Made by a program: the position numbers and the translations under genes
The notes under the pieces: model-generated
Told to the model about the DNA's origin: nothing
What the model saw: only the letters and a program-made list of their open reading frames with translations
The model's database searches: none
Shown: positions 39,499 through 48,940 of the stretch, piece after piece
How positions within the stretch are numbered: position 1 is the first letter of the stretch
How the letters are laid out: the number at the start of each line of letters is the position of its first letter
DNA from: Planctomycetota bacterium
GTDB lineage: Bacteria; Planctomycetota; JAJSAM01; JAJVHW01
Length of the DNA: 64,000 nucleotides
Direction: 5' to 3'
Assembly: GCA_024280885.1 (NCBI GenBank)
Contig: JAJRPF010000064.1
Location: 1-64,000 of the forward strand

Positions 39499-41501
39499 AT
39501 GCACCGCACGACAACCACCACCGACCTCGAAGCACTCGCGGCGCTGACGCCCTCGGTGCGCGCAATCGCCGTGGCGATCGTCAGAGATGCTCACCTCGCC
39601 GAGGACGTCGTCCAAGACGCCCTGGCGGCGACGAACGAGCGAGGCTTCGACGGCGCGCGCGAGCCGCGGCGGTGGTTCGCTGGGTTCGTGCGAAACGTCG
39701 CCCGCCGGACGGTACGTCAGCGGGAGATCCGATGCCGACGGGAGCGCGAGGCGGCGCGTGGCGAAGCGACAGAATCCGCTGTTGACGTGGTCGCCCGCAC
39801 AGAGATCCACAAGCGACTCGTCGCGACAGTCCTCGAACTTCCGGAGCCGTACCGCGCGACAATACTGTTGCGCTACTTCGACGATCTCACGCCGCGCGAA
39901 ATCGCGGAGCGCCACGGCGTCGCTCACGGAACAGTGCGGAGCCGCCTGACGCGCGCCGTCGAGATGCTGCGCGGACATCTCGACCGGCAAGAGCGCGGAG
40001 ATCGTCGTGCGTGGGCGCTCGCGCTGGTTCCGCTGCTCGCTGGTCGGTCACGAGTCAGCGCGCCGCTGGCCCGGACGGGAGCGATCGCAGGACTGGGAGT
40101 GATCATCATGAGTGCCAAGTTGAAGGTCGTCGCCGTCGTCACCGCCGTGCTCGTACTCGCTGCGCTGACCGTCCACCTTGCGCAGTCCCCGCCACTGCAG
40201 CCACGGGCCTCGCCCAGCTCGGGCGAGCTGTCCGGCACCTCCACTGGGCAACTTGCGCGGAAACGCGTGCACGTCGTCGAAGAGGCGCTGGCACCGCGCG
40301 TCGTGCGTCCGGTGGACGAGGTGGCGCCCACCGCGGAGGAGCCCCCGCCTGACTCTCCGTCAAGGCTGGACGTGCCACTGGATCCAGCCGCCTTTCCGAA
40401 GGAGCCTGCACTGCATAGGCTCGGACGGCTAGCGGGCTTGATTCCGATCCGAATCGTCGTCTCAGAGAACGCTGCGACGCTGCTGCGGGAGCAGCGCCCT
40501 ATGGGGGCGCGGATCGTGACCGTGAGCTTCACAGGTCGGAGTGCGCTCGACGAGTTGCTTCGGGAGTGGCGCGTTCAGTACGTACTCGACGGGGACGTGG
40601 TGCGCGTATTCCTCGACACGGAGGTCGTGAGTGAGATCGGGTCATGGGAGGAGACACCCGTGATAGACGAAGTGACCCCTCTCGATGTCTGGGGCACTGT
40701 GGTGGATGGACACGGGAAGGCGGTGGCGGACGCTTCGATCGTCCAGCTCCTGGACCAGGATTTCCCACGCGCCCAGAGTGACAACGCGGGGCGCTTTCAT
40801 ACGCGACTTCGAGAGCCGTACGGCTCCTTGGAAGCGCGCGTGCCCGGCCGCACTACATCGCCGGCGCAGGTGATCTCTGGAGCGCCAGGTGGCTCCGTTT
40901 CGGTCGTGCTTGCGATCGGCGGGGTTGAGTCCAAGCTAAGCGTAAGCGTGGTCGCGGGTGCTACGCCGATTGCAGGCGCTCTTGTGCTCATGCACCAGTC
41001 GCAGCCCCAAGAGCCAGAGCAGTCGACGCGGAGCGGAGGACGCGCGTCCCGCCAAGTGTCTCGGCGAACGGACCGTGACGGAGATGCCCTGTTCGACGGT
41101 CTGTCGGCTGGAGCCGTGACCGTGAAGGTGTATGCGGACGGATACCAGCCCGTGACACAGGAGTTGCAACTCCAGAGCGGGACGGATGAGGCGCTCGTCG
41201 TTGAGATGACTCGGCGTGAGGCGATCGCGGACCGAGTGCGCCGCACAATGCTCACGTTCAGGCTTGTCGATGAGACCCCGTCGAACATCGTTAACTCGCT
41301 CTCGCTCCTCCTCGATATCCCGATCGTGCTGAGCCCGCGCGTTGCGGAGGCGACTGCGCACCGAAGGGTGTCCCTCCCTCTCGGAGGAGGACAGTCGACT
41401 CGAGGATACGCTGATGCGCTTCTGCAATCTGCTGGGTGACTGTGAGTTCGAGATCGACGAACCGGGCTATGCGGTTGTGATCAGACCGCGTTCGAAGTGA
41501 G
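39499..41501 (+). CDS. membrane-tethered ECF sigma factor with carboxypeptidase-regulatory-like and STN-like modules, frameshifted near the end
   Basis: From ATG 39499. Residues 1-160: ECF sigma (HLAEDVVQDALAATNERG; region 4 LTPREIAERHGVAHGTVRSR and LTRAVEMLRGHL), closely related in order to the sigma part of 25527-29750, with the same DRRAWALAL linker. One membrane segment at 208-226 (VVAVVTAVLVLAALTVHLA). Outside: an STN-like module (LIPIRIVVSENAATLL, VQYVLDGDVVRVFLDTE), a regulatory-like module (LDVWGTVVDGHGKAVADASI) and a second STN-like module (LVDETPSNIVNSLSLLLDIP). The direct frame stops at 41439. A frame change at about 41375-41390 restores LEDTLMRFCNLLGDCEFEID and a natural end PRSK-stop at 41501, so a frameshift mutation or assembly error is likely. 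GAGGG and the next ATG follow 8 bp later. Confidence 0.82.
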
Positions 41502-41509
41502 GGAAATGG

Positions 41510-42937
41510 ATGACGACAACTGCTCATGTCGGAAGCGGAGATAGACGTTCGCGGCGCGCTGTTGCGCTTCGTACCGTATCTGTGGTGCTTCTCACCGCGG
41601 CTGCGTGGATGGGCGGGAGTGCCGGCGCATTGGCGGACCAGGAAGGGCCAGACAAGGATACGACAACGTGCAGCGGCGAAGTGACCGGCAGCGACGACAT
41701 GCCGTTGGCTGGCGTCGAGGTCGCTGTGCGAGGTATGGGGAGCGCGACGACTTCGGCTGATGGGCGCTACACGATCTCGGGCCCTCGGCAGGCGGAGCTC
41801 TACTTCACCGCTAGCAAGCCGGGCGTCTGTTCGATCGAACGCGTGAAGGTCTGCGGTGCGACGAACGCAGTGGATTGGAGCCCCGTGATCGGACGTTCGG
41901 GCGTGATCGAGGGGCGCCTCCTCGATGAGTCCGGCGCCCCCTTGGCCGATTGGCCGATCTGCATCGTGAAGGACCCCTGGTGGGCCGAAACCGGACCAGG
42001 ATGGTACGGAAGGACCGACGCGGATGGAGCCATCGTCGCGCGCGTCTCCAACGAATACACCTACCGGGTCTTCACCGATCCGAAGGGCTTCCGCTCGCAC
42101 GTCTGCGTCGATGGGCCGGTGTCTGCAGGTGTGCGGAACCTGCGGTGGCAGATTGCCGCCGAATTGAAATCGGTGACCGAGGTCAAGTTCACGTTGGCGT
42201 TCTCGGACGAAGTGCGTCGTGAGTCGGTGTTCGTCGCCTTGCGCACGGAGTCGCACGATCGCCGCGCTGCGGCGATCAAGAATCCACCTGACGAGTGTGT
42301 CCTGGGGCCCGTTGCCGTCGGAACGTACTTCATTGATGTGCAGTCGGAATGGGGACACCACGACTTCGGTCCCTTTGTCGTGAAGAGCGCCGGGGTACTC
42401 GATCTCGGAGAGCTCGCTTGTGACGATCCGGGTCTGCTCGCGTTGGATTCGCGACGGACCGGGGCGGAGTTCGGCAGGATCCAGTATCGGATCTGGCGTA
42501 GTTCGCTGCGTGGTGAAGACGGATGGGTGGCAGGCTCGCTCGGCGACCTGCGACCCGGGGGCTAGTTGATCGAATTGCGACGAGCACCAGGACGATATCG
42601 AGTCCTGTTCTACGGAACCGGGCTCACGGACTCTATCCACGAAGTCGTTGTGCGCGCGAATGAGCGATCCGAGTGCCATGCCCGGCCTCAGGCAGGGAGA
42701 TTTCGGTGGGTTGAGATCGAGTTTCCCGCGGAGCCGCCTGCATTCCGCCTGCGCCTGACCGCATCTGACGGCACCGTGATCGACCGTGGGCCCCAATTCT
42801 CAAAGAAGACCACCATTCGAGTGGCACCCGGCACATATGGAGTTGACGTCGAGACGTCGCGGCGCCAGCGCCTCTCCGGGAGTCTCGTGGTCCCAAGCGC
42901 CGACACCGGGACCGTCCTGCGCGTCAGCGTCGAATGA
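41510..42937 (+). pseudogene. secreted carboxypeptidase-regulatory-like protein interrupted by an amber codon
   Basis: From ATG 41510 (GAGGG 7 bp upstream). Signal peptide (VALRTVSVVLLTAAAWMGGS), regulatory-like modules (CSGEVTGSDDMPLAGVEVAV, VIEGRLLDESGAPLADWPIC). The frame ends at TAG 42563-42565 after LGDLRPGG and resumes without shift as LIELRRAPGRYRVLFYGTGL, running 123 more codons to TGA 42937 with matching beta modules. TTG directly after the stop could begin a second protein, but the sequence reads as one gene with a single in-frame stop. Read-through, mutation and assembly error all fit. It lies 8 bp after the sigma fusion and was probably its operon partner. Confidence 0.7.
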
Positions 42938-42938
42938 G

Positions 42939-43233
42939 GGCGTTGGTGCATGGACACCCTCACGCCGCGAGATCCCCCTCGGCGAGTCACCGATCATGAG
43001 GAGGTGAGCCATGGCCAGCAAGCGATCCAGAGTCCACCCCACGTTCAAGAGCAAGCACCGCGTCGCGACCTGGACCGAGCACGACTCGGGACGGGAGCCC
43101 GAGGCGCGTTGCGTCTGCAACCCGCTGAACCAGATGCTGGAGATGGCACGACTGCGGTCGGTGGCGATCGTCGCGTAGAATGGCTCCGCAGCCGGGGAGG
43201 GTCCTGCCATCGGTGGGTTCATGGACCACCGCC
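42939..43233 (+). mobile_element. interspersed element, full-length copy 6
   Basis: 295 bp, left end GGCGTTGGTGCATGGACACC, right end GGTTCATGGACCACCGCC. It starts 2 bp after the stop at 42937. This is the only copy whose internal mini-frame is intact (43011-43178), preceded by GAGGAGGTGAGCC, a strong ribosome binding site. Element orientation is the same as its neighbours. No flanking direct repeat is seen. Confidence 0.82.
43011..43178 (+). CDS. 55-residue mini-protein encoded by the interspersed element
   Basis: ATG 43011 follows GAGGAGGTGAGCC. The product begins MASKRSRVHPTFKSKHRVAT and continues WTEHDSGREPEARCVCNPLN, then QMLEMARLRSVAIVA. The first half resembles the N-terminal DNA-binding start of IS5-family transposases (KYRV-x-NW-x-EY pattern). 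The second half resembles their extreme C-terminus (EARxxxxxLNRMxxxGRPxS pattern). The catalytic middle, about 250 residues, is missing. Either a decayed internal deletion or a short DNA-binding product that competes with a transposase elsewhere in the genome; expression is not shown. Confidence 0.4.
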   Translation: MASKRSRVHPTFKSKHRVATWTEHDSGREPEARCVCNPLNQMLEMARLRSVAIVA

Positions 43234-43354
43234 CCACACCACCAGCAAGACAATCGTCAACCTCCGCTGCGCTCGTCCGTCGCAGCGTTTCTGTGGCGAC
43301 GGATTCGCCGCAGTCTGAACCGGTTCCTGTCCGACGCGGACTAGTGTGTGTGCA

Positions 43355-46300
43355 ATGACAACGCAGGACTCTGCTGGTGGCGTGCCTCTCGCCGTGCTCC
43401 TTGAGCATCGGGAGTGGGTGCGGGCACTGGCGCGGAGTCTTGTGAGTGACGCGGATCGGGCGGACGACGTCGAGCAGGAGACGTGGCGGATGGCCCTCGA
43501 GCGGCCCCCTCGTCACGGCGCATCGATCCGCGCGTGGTTTCGGGTCGTCGTGCGTAACGCGGCGCGCAAGTCATGGCGGAGCGAGCAGACCGCTGCGGGC
43601 GTCGAGTTGCGGGCCTCCGAGCGCCCGCCCGTGCCCTCCCCGGCGGATCTCGTCGCGCAGGCAGAAGTGCAGCATCGAGTCGTGCACGCCGTACTCGAAC
43701 TGAACGAGCCGTACCGCTCGACCATTCTCTACCGCTTCTACGAGGCGCTGCCGCCACGTGAAATTGCGGCGCGGCTTGATGTGCCGGTGGAGACGGTGCG
43801 AACGCGGCTCAAGCGGGGTATCGCGCGGCTGCGGGAGCGTCTGCAGGACGAGCTCTCCGATGAGCCGCGTGCCTGGTCGTTGCTGCTGCTCGGATACACG
43901 CCCCGCGACGGATCGCTGCCGCCGCCGAAGACAGCGACCGGCGCCGGCACTACCACTGGGTTCAGAGGAGGGCTTGCGGTGGCACATATGACAAAGGGCT
44001 TGGTCGTCGGCGCAGCGATCCTCCTGCTCGCATTCAGCGTGGCGTGGATGACTGACGACGCGAGTGATCCGAGCGATCCGACCGACGTCGATCCTGTGCG
44101 CATGGCCGGCGCAGACACGCGGCAGTCGAACGGCCGCGGCCGCACCGCTCCACCGCTGGGTGAGTCGGCGGAGAGTGCGCCGTGTGACACGATCGATCCC
44201 GACGTCCGCGATCTGGATCGTGGTACGCCCGCTCCGGCGTCGGGCCACGATGGCGAACCCGGTGCCGGCGCACGGGACGTTCCCAGGCGCGTTCGCGTCT
44301 CGCCAGCCGCGAAGACGCCGCCCGAGAGTTCGGTGGCTGACGTCGTCGATCTGGACGCGTGCGACCGCGATCGGGACCTCCACGGTCGGGTCCTGGACCT
44401 TGAGGGAACTCCGGTAGCCGGCGCACGCGTCGTGATCCTCCAGCGCCCTCCGTGGGGCGAGACGCTGCGCGCGCCGGTGCAGTGGGAGCGCCGCTTCCAC
44501 GAGGGCCTGGAAACGCGGTCTGGCACCGACGGCACGTTCAGCATCCGCCTCGAGTCCGGACGTGGTGTGGGTCTTCGCATCGAGGCGGATGGGTTCTCCC
44601 GGTGGCAGTCACGGATGCGGCAGGCCGGCGAGCGCCTGACCGCACGGCTGAGCTCTGCGATGCCCCTCGACGTGCGTGTGCTGACGCACGAGCGCACACC
44701 CGCAGCCGGCGTCCCGGTCTCGCTCTTCCTCGAGCCGCGGGAAGGCGAGGGCCGGAGAGCGGGCGCGACGACCGACGCGGGCGGGCGTGCGACGTTCCCG
44801 ACGGCACCCGCGGGAGCGGAAGCGACGCTGAGCGTCGTCACACACGCTCTCCGCATCGCCCACACGACGTTCGTCATACGGGACGGGAGTCGTTCCATGG
44901 AGTTCGTCCTACCCGCGACCAGGGTGCTCAGGGGCAGGGTGAACGACGCCGCGACGGGGGTCGGGATCGCCGGGGCAAGCGTTGGCTTGGGCTTCGGAAC
45001 TCCGGCGCTGACGGACTCGCTCGGGCGCTTCGAAGTCGAGGTGTATGGAAAGGGCCGCGTGCAGGCGGAGGCGCACGGCTACGCGGCGCGAACGATGAGT
45101 GTACCGGCACAGACGGGCATCGTCTTCGAGCTGCTGCGCGCGGCCCGCGTCATCGGTCGTGTCATCGACGATGCCGGCCAACCTGTCGTGGGCGCGGACA
45201 TCGCGCTCCTCGGGAGCTCGCCGCTCCTCGGGCGCTCGCGCTCGACGGGCTCGAACGCCACGGGGGCCGTGACCGGCGACGACGGGCGCTTCGTGGCAGA
45301 TGGGCTGACGCCCGGTCTTCAGTACCTCCTGCGTGTCGAGGGCGACGGCCACGCACTGCTCTACATGGGCATGTTCATTCCGGTCACCCGGCGCTCGCCG
45401 GTGGACGTCGGCGACGTCGTCCTTCAGGCGCCGCACACGCTGCGGGGCGTCGTAATCGATGCCGACGGGCTGCCGCTCGCCCGTGTAGCTCTGTACATCT
45501 CCGGGCCGAATAAGGGCGGGGGGAAGGTCATTCATCTGCGGCGCGCGAGCGACGATCTCGGTCGCTTCGCTTTCTCGGACCTCCCTGGTGGACGGTACGA
45601 ACTCGAAGCGTCCGGGAACGGACTGCGGCGTACGTTCGATGCCGTGGTTCCGCACGTGGGGGAGTCACCGACGCTCACGGTTCGGCTCGTTTCCGAACCA
45701 GAAGTCGTGCGGGAGACGATCCCTCTCACGGTGACCGTCCGCGACGAGGAGGGGACACCCGTTGCCGGCGTGCGCGTCGCGGTCGGATATGTGACGAACG
45801 GCGCCATACAGTCCACGACCAGCGACACGTCGGGGACGATCTCCCTTGCCGCCGAGTACGAGCCGGCTTGGGTTTCGGTTCGACTCTCACGTGATCAGAC
45901 GATGCGCTGGCAGGCGCTCCATCAGTGGGTACGTCCCGGTGAACGCGACATGTCTCTGCTCCTGCGTCGCGGCGAGACGATCGCGGGACGGGTCGTCGAT
46001 GCGAAGGGCAAGCCGGTCGCGTCCGCGTTTGTGGAAGCTGTGGTCGGAGCGCGACAGGTCGCCGCGCTCTCGGCCGACGATGACGGACGCTTCGCGCTTG
46101 TCGTACGTCCGGGAACCCCCGTCGATCTCCGCACCAACCCTCCGCAACTGGGGGATGTCCCGACTCGCCGGGCCGCTTCGAAACAGGGAGTCGAGCCGGG
46201 GACCGAAGACATCGTACTCCGGATCGGGGGGGAGCCGGAGTCCCGCACCGTGACGGTCGAAGTGGTTGACCTGGAGGGTGAACCCCTGGGAGGAGTAGCG

Positions 46301-46780
46301 CTCCAAGCTCGATTCGCGGGGCAGGACCGGAGCAAGCCGAGCGCCGGGACAACCGACAAGGACGGGCGCGTGGAACTCGCAGATCTCCCGCGTACGCCTG
46401 TGACGCTCAACGTCTACTTCCCGGCCGCGAAGTCAATCGACATGTGGAGCCTCTTGCCGCGGACGATCGCATCCGACGAGGACAGCGTTCGGATCGTGAT
46501 GGAGGAGCCGCGCGTGCTGCGTGGTCGCGTCCTCGACGAGCGCGGCGGCGCCGCGCCGGGCGCACTTGTGAGGATCTCGTTCTTCGGCGCACTGTGCCGG
46601 ACCATCACCGATGCGCGTGGGCGATTTCAGATCCGTGTTCCGACGGCGGCAAAGTACCCGTTTCCCGTGATTGCACGGCCGCGGTCGCTGGACCCGCAAT
46701 GGCCTCTCTCCGGCTACGATCTCGTCGAAGACGACGTTCGCGAGCTCAAGATTGTCCTGCGCCCCGTCCCAGCCCGGTAG
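43355..46780 (+). CDS. ECF sigma factor fused through a membrane segment to carboxypeptidase-regulatory-like repeats
   Basis: 1141 residues from ATG 43355 (GTG 43346 is also open). Sigma part 1-165: region 2 DRADDVEQETWRMALERP, region 4 LPPREIAARLDVPVETVRTR and LKRGIARLRERL. The conserved linker is RAWSLLLLGY. One membrane segment at 213-232 (TKGLVVGAAILLLAFSVAWM) is followed by an acidic spacer, then at least eight beta modules of the regulatory-like type (LHGRVLDLEGTPVAGARVVI, ITDARGRFQIRVP, RVLRGRVLDERGGAAPGALV). Predicted topology as for 25527-29750. The stop codon TAG is directly followed by the left end of element copy 7. Ligand, protease and target promoters unknown. Confidence 0.88.
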   Translation: MTTQDSAGGVPLAVLLEHREWVRALARSLVSDADRADDVEQETWRMALERPPRHGASIRAWFRVVVRNAARKSWRSEQTAAGVELRASERPPVPSPADLVAQAEVQHRVVHAVLELNEPYRSTILYRFYEALPPREIAARLDVPVETVRTRLKRGIARLRERLQDELSDEPRAWSLLLLGYTPRDGSLPPPKTATGAGTTTGFRGGLAVAHMTKGLVVGAAILLLAFSVAWMTDDASDPSDPTDVDPVRMAGADTRQSNGRGRTAPPLGESAESAPCDTIDPDVRDLDRGTPAPASGHDGEPGAGARDVPRRVRVSPAAKTPPESSVADVVDLDACDRDRDLHGRVLDLEGTPVAGARVVILQRPPWGETLRAPVQWERRFHEGLETRSGTDGTFSIRLESGRGVGLRIEADGFSRWQSRMRQAGERLTARLSSAMPLDVRVLTHERTPAAGVPVSLFLEPREGEGRRAGATTDAGGRATFPTAPAGAEATLSVVTHALRIAHTTFVIRDGSRSMEFVLPATRVLRGRVNDAATGVGIAGASVGLGFGTPALTDSLGRFEVEVYGKGRVQAEAHGYAARTMSVPAQTGIVFELLRAARVIGRVIDDAGQPVVGADIALLGSSPLLGRSRSTGSNATGAVTGDDGRFVADGLTPGLQYLLRVEGDGHALLYMGMFIPVTRRSPVDVGDVVLQAPHTLRGVVIDADGLPLARVALYISGPNKGGGKVIHLRRASDDLGRFAFSDLPGGRYELEASGNGLRRTFDAVVPHVGESPTLTVRLVSEPEVVRETIPLTVTVRDEEGTPVAGVRVAVGYVTNGAIQSTTSDTSGTISLAAEYEPAWVSVRLSRDQTMRWQALHQWVRPGERDMSLLLRRGETIAGRVVDAKGKPVASAFVEAVVGARQVAALSADDDGRFALVVRPGTPVDLRTNPPQLGDVPTRRAASKQGVEPGTEDIVLRIGGEPESRTVTVEVVDLEGEPLGGVALQARFAGQDRSKPSAGTTDKDGRVELADLPRTPVTLNVYFPAAKSIDMWSLLPRTIASDEDSVRIVMEEPRVLRGRVLDERGGAAPGALVRISFFGALCRTITDARGRFQIRVPTAAKYPFPVIARPRSLDPQWPLSGYDLVEDDVRELKIVLRPVPAR

Positions 46781-47072
46781 GCGTTTGTGCACGAATGCCC
46801 TCCCGACGCGATCTCCCTCGGCGAGTGCGCGATCACGAGGAGTCCGAGCCATGCCGAACAAGCGATCCCGCGTCCACCCGGCGTACACGCCGAAGTACCG
46901 CGTCGCGACGTGGCCGAGTACGACCCGGTGTGAGAGACTGGGGGGCGACTCACCTGCCGCTGCTGAATCCGATGCTGGAGATGGCACGCCCGTGGTCGGT
47001 GGCGATCGTCGCGTAGAATGGCTCCGCAACCGGGGGGAGCCCTGCCATCGATGGGTTCATGCACCACCTCCC
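46780..47072 (+). mobile_element. interspersed element, full-length copy 7
   Basis: 293 bp with left end GGCGTTTGTGCACGAATGCC whose first G is the last base of the sigma-fusion stop codon, and right end GGTTCATGCACCACCTCC. Body: ATG 46851 and ACAAGCGATCCCGCGTCCAC, then GCGTACACGCCGAAGTACCG, GGTGGCGATCGTCGCGTAGA. Its internal frame is broken around ACGTGGCCGAGTACGACC. The next gene starts 28 bp after it. Confidence 0.82.
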
Positions 47073-47100
47073 GGCGGCGGCGTGGGAATGAGGAGAGGCG

Positions 47101-47460
47101 ATGCAGCAGAACACACCACCGAGCGTCTTCGAGGCGGCGGGCGCAGCGGGCCTCTTGGCGCTAGTCATCGGCGTGTGCGTACTCGGACTCGGCGTCGCGC
47201 TCTGCGTCCGCCGGGGCACACGCGCTCAAGCGTTGGCTCTGACCGTCGCCGCCTTCCTGCCGTTCCTCCTCGGGGAGATTGGTACGAGCATGGGCAGGTT
47301 CGGTGCACAAACGTCGATCGTGCAACTCGGACCGGCCATCACGCCAAAGGACCTCGCTGCCGGACAGCGACAGGTGATCGCATCGAAACTGCTCGGGAAC
47401 GTCGCCACCATGCTCGCACTCTGTGGGGCCGTCGCTGCCCTCGCCCGTTCCGAGTCCTGA
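47101..47460 (+). CDS. small membrane protein
   Basis: 119 residues from ATG 47101 with GAGGAG upstream. Three hydrophobic segments: AAGLLALVIGVCVLGLGVAL, ALALTVAAFLPFLLGEIG and LLGNVATMLALCGAVAALA. A polar loop (RFGAQTSIVQLGPAITPKDL) joins the last two. The general shape recalls MotA/ExbB-type small membrane proteins, but the diagnostic residues are not seen. Follows element copy 7. Confidence 0.55.
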   Translation: MQQNTPPSVFEAAGAAGLLALVIGVCVLGLGVALCVRRGTRAQALALTVAAFLPFLLGEIGTSMGRFGAQTSIVQLGPAITPKDLAAGQRQVIASKLLGNVATMLALCGAVAALARSES

Positions 47461-47605
47461 GCCAGCCTCGCCTCCATCGCCTTGTACTCAGCAGCTAGCG
47501 CTGGCGGCAGCTTGATGGTCGGCACTCTCAGCGGCACCGTTCTCTCGTCAGCGCCTATCCGCCACGCGCCTCGCAGTCCCTCGCGCCACGCTGACGGGCG
47601 TGGCG

Positions 47606-47665
47606 AGACACCGAACTCGGATGCATTCTTCGGCCCAGCGCCGCGTCCGAAGGATTCATCCGCCT
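47606..47665. repeat. palindromic repeat, degenerate copy P1
   Basis: Shares ACTCGGATGCATTCTTCGG, CCCAGCGCCGCGTCCGAAGG and ATTCATCCG with the copies at 49827-49898 and 60574-60648. The outer arms are damaged in this copy. It lies in a 524-bp gap (47461-47984) that otherwise contains only the GC-rich block at 47852-47900 and no gene I can support. Confidence 0.55.
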
Positions 47666-47851
47666 GTCGTCATCCCGCGGGATGCGATCGACGCCTCCAT
47701 GACGAAAGGCCCTCTCGCCGCCGTCATGGTCTTCGACATCGACGCCGGGACGCGGGTCTGCGTCGAGGTCGCGCGGAGACCGCTCACGAAGCACCTTCAG
47801 GACCAGCCCTCTCCCCCCGCACTTGCAGAGGTGGTGGCAACGAACGCGCCG

Positions 47852-47900
47852 TGATCCCCCTCCCCGCCCGGCTCGCGTCGGGAGGCCGGGGGCGTTCGGC
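47852..47900. repeat. GC-rich intergenic repeat, copy R2
   Basis: Right half of the GC-rich family: CCCCGCCCGGCTCGCGTCGG, then GAGGCCGGGGGCGTTCGGC. Located between the genes ending at 47460 and starting at 47985. Confidence 0.5.
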
Positions 47901-47984
47901 GCTGGTAGCCTCGACAACAATCCGCGCCCCCGAGGGCTCCGTACCGTTGCACGATGCGTCCAACCTCCAGGGGACTCAGACTCC

Positions 47985-48623
47985 ATGAACGAAGCTGACT
48001 TCTGGGACGAACTGGAGATGCGACTGTGCAGGGAGTTCACGGGCGCCGAACGGCACCTCCGCGGATGGTGGTGCGATGGCTTCGCCGCGGACGACTACCG
48101 GCTGTCCGAACGGCCGCCGCGGATTCTCGGGAGCGCATGGATCGGGCCGAACGCTGCCGCAACGCGGTGGACGTTTGAGTTGATCCTCGATCAGGTGGCG
48201 ACGCGGCGCGATGCGATCGACTGGGCCGCGCTCCTGCCAGGGGAGCGGATGACGGGCTGGCTCACCGTGGAGTCATCTCGGTGCCACGCGGTCATCGACC
48301 CAGGAGCAGCCAAGCTGGATCTGCCGGTGCCGCCTGGGAGCCGCGTCCTGTTCGAGCTACGCATCGAAGATGTGTTTCGCGTGAGCGCTGGTCACGACGT
48401 CTTGGTGGGACCGAGCGAGGGGAGCTTCACCATGCGCGAGGCGAACCTCGTCTGCGAGCTCTGGTGTGAAGACGAGTTCGTTGAGGACGTCGAACTGGTG
48501 GGAGCTGTACTCGTCGGTGGCTCGCGCCCACCAGAACACACGCCGATCTCGGTCAGGCCGCTCAACACCGATCTGGAGAGGATTCGCGGGGGCAACTACC
48601 GCCTCGTCGTTCGCGACGAGTAG
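47985..48623 (+). CDS. hypothetical protein
   Basis: 212 residues from ATG 47985; the frame is open further upstream but that part reads through an intergenic repeat. Acidic, Trp-rich protein (FWDELEMRLCREFTGAERHL, RGWWCDGFAADDYR) with beta strands later (GSRVLFELRIEDVFRVSAGH, FTMREANLVCELWCEDEF). No signal peptide, no membrane segment. Family not recognised. A GC-rich repeat copy follows the stop. Confidence 0.55.
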   Translation: MNEADFWDELEMRLCREFTGAERHLRGWWCDGFAADDYRLSERPPRILGSAWIGPNAAATRWTFELILDQVATRRDAIDWAALLPGERMTGWLTVESSRCHAVIDPGAAKLDLPVPPGSRVLFELRIEDVFRVSAGHDVLVGPSEGSFTMREANLVCELWCEDEFVEDVELVGAVLVGGSRPPEHTPISVRPLNTDLERIRGGNYRLVVRDE

Positions 48624-48670
48624 CCCACGTTCTCGCGGCGCCACACATGTGCTCGGCGACCCACGGACCC

Positions 48671-48750
48671 AGCGCCGACCCCCGCGCCGGTCGCGACGGT
48701 CGCGACGGATGCGCTGACACGCATCACGCCCCCTCCCCGCCCGTCTCTCG
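48671..48750. repeat. GC-rich intergenic repeat, copy R3
   Basis: Contains CCCGCGCCGGTCGCGACGG, GATGCGCTGACACGCATCAC and the start of CCCGCCCGTCTC, after which the family sequence stops. Lies 48 bp after the gene ending at 48623. Confidence 0.55.
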
Positions 48751-48940
48751 GAACGTGTCAACAACTTTGAGACATCGAGTCTTCGACTTTAGTGAACCGC
48801 CTCAAGGTCGGCCGCGTCCTGCGCCGCGACCTCTCGCGCCGGCGGGTTGATCCAGACTTCGGCACGCGAGCGACGCGACGCCGTTGCCGTCCAGGTCGTT
48901 GCCACTCTTCCTACGGCGCGCGTCACCCGCCAGAGACCAC

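Noticed and set aside
29771..47072. Target-site duplications flanking the interspersed elements
   Set aside because: I compared the bases next to copies 3, 4, 6, 7 and 9; no convincing direct repeats of 3-9 bp are visible.
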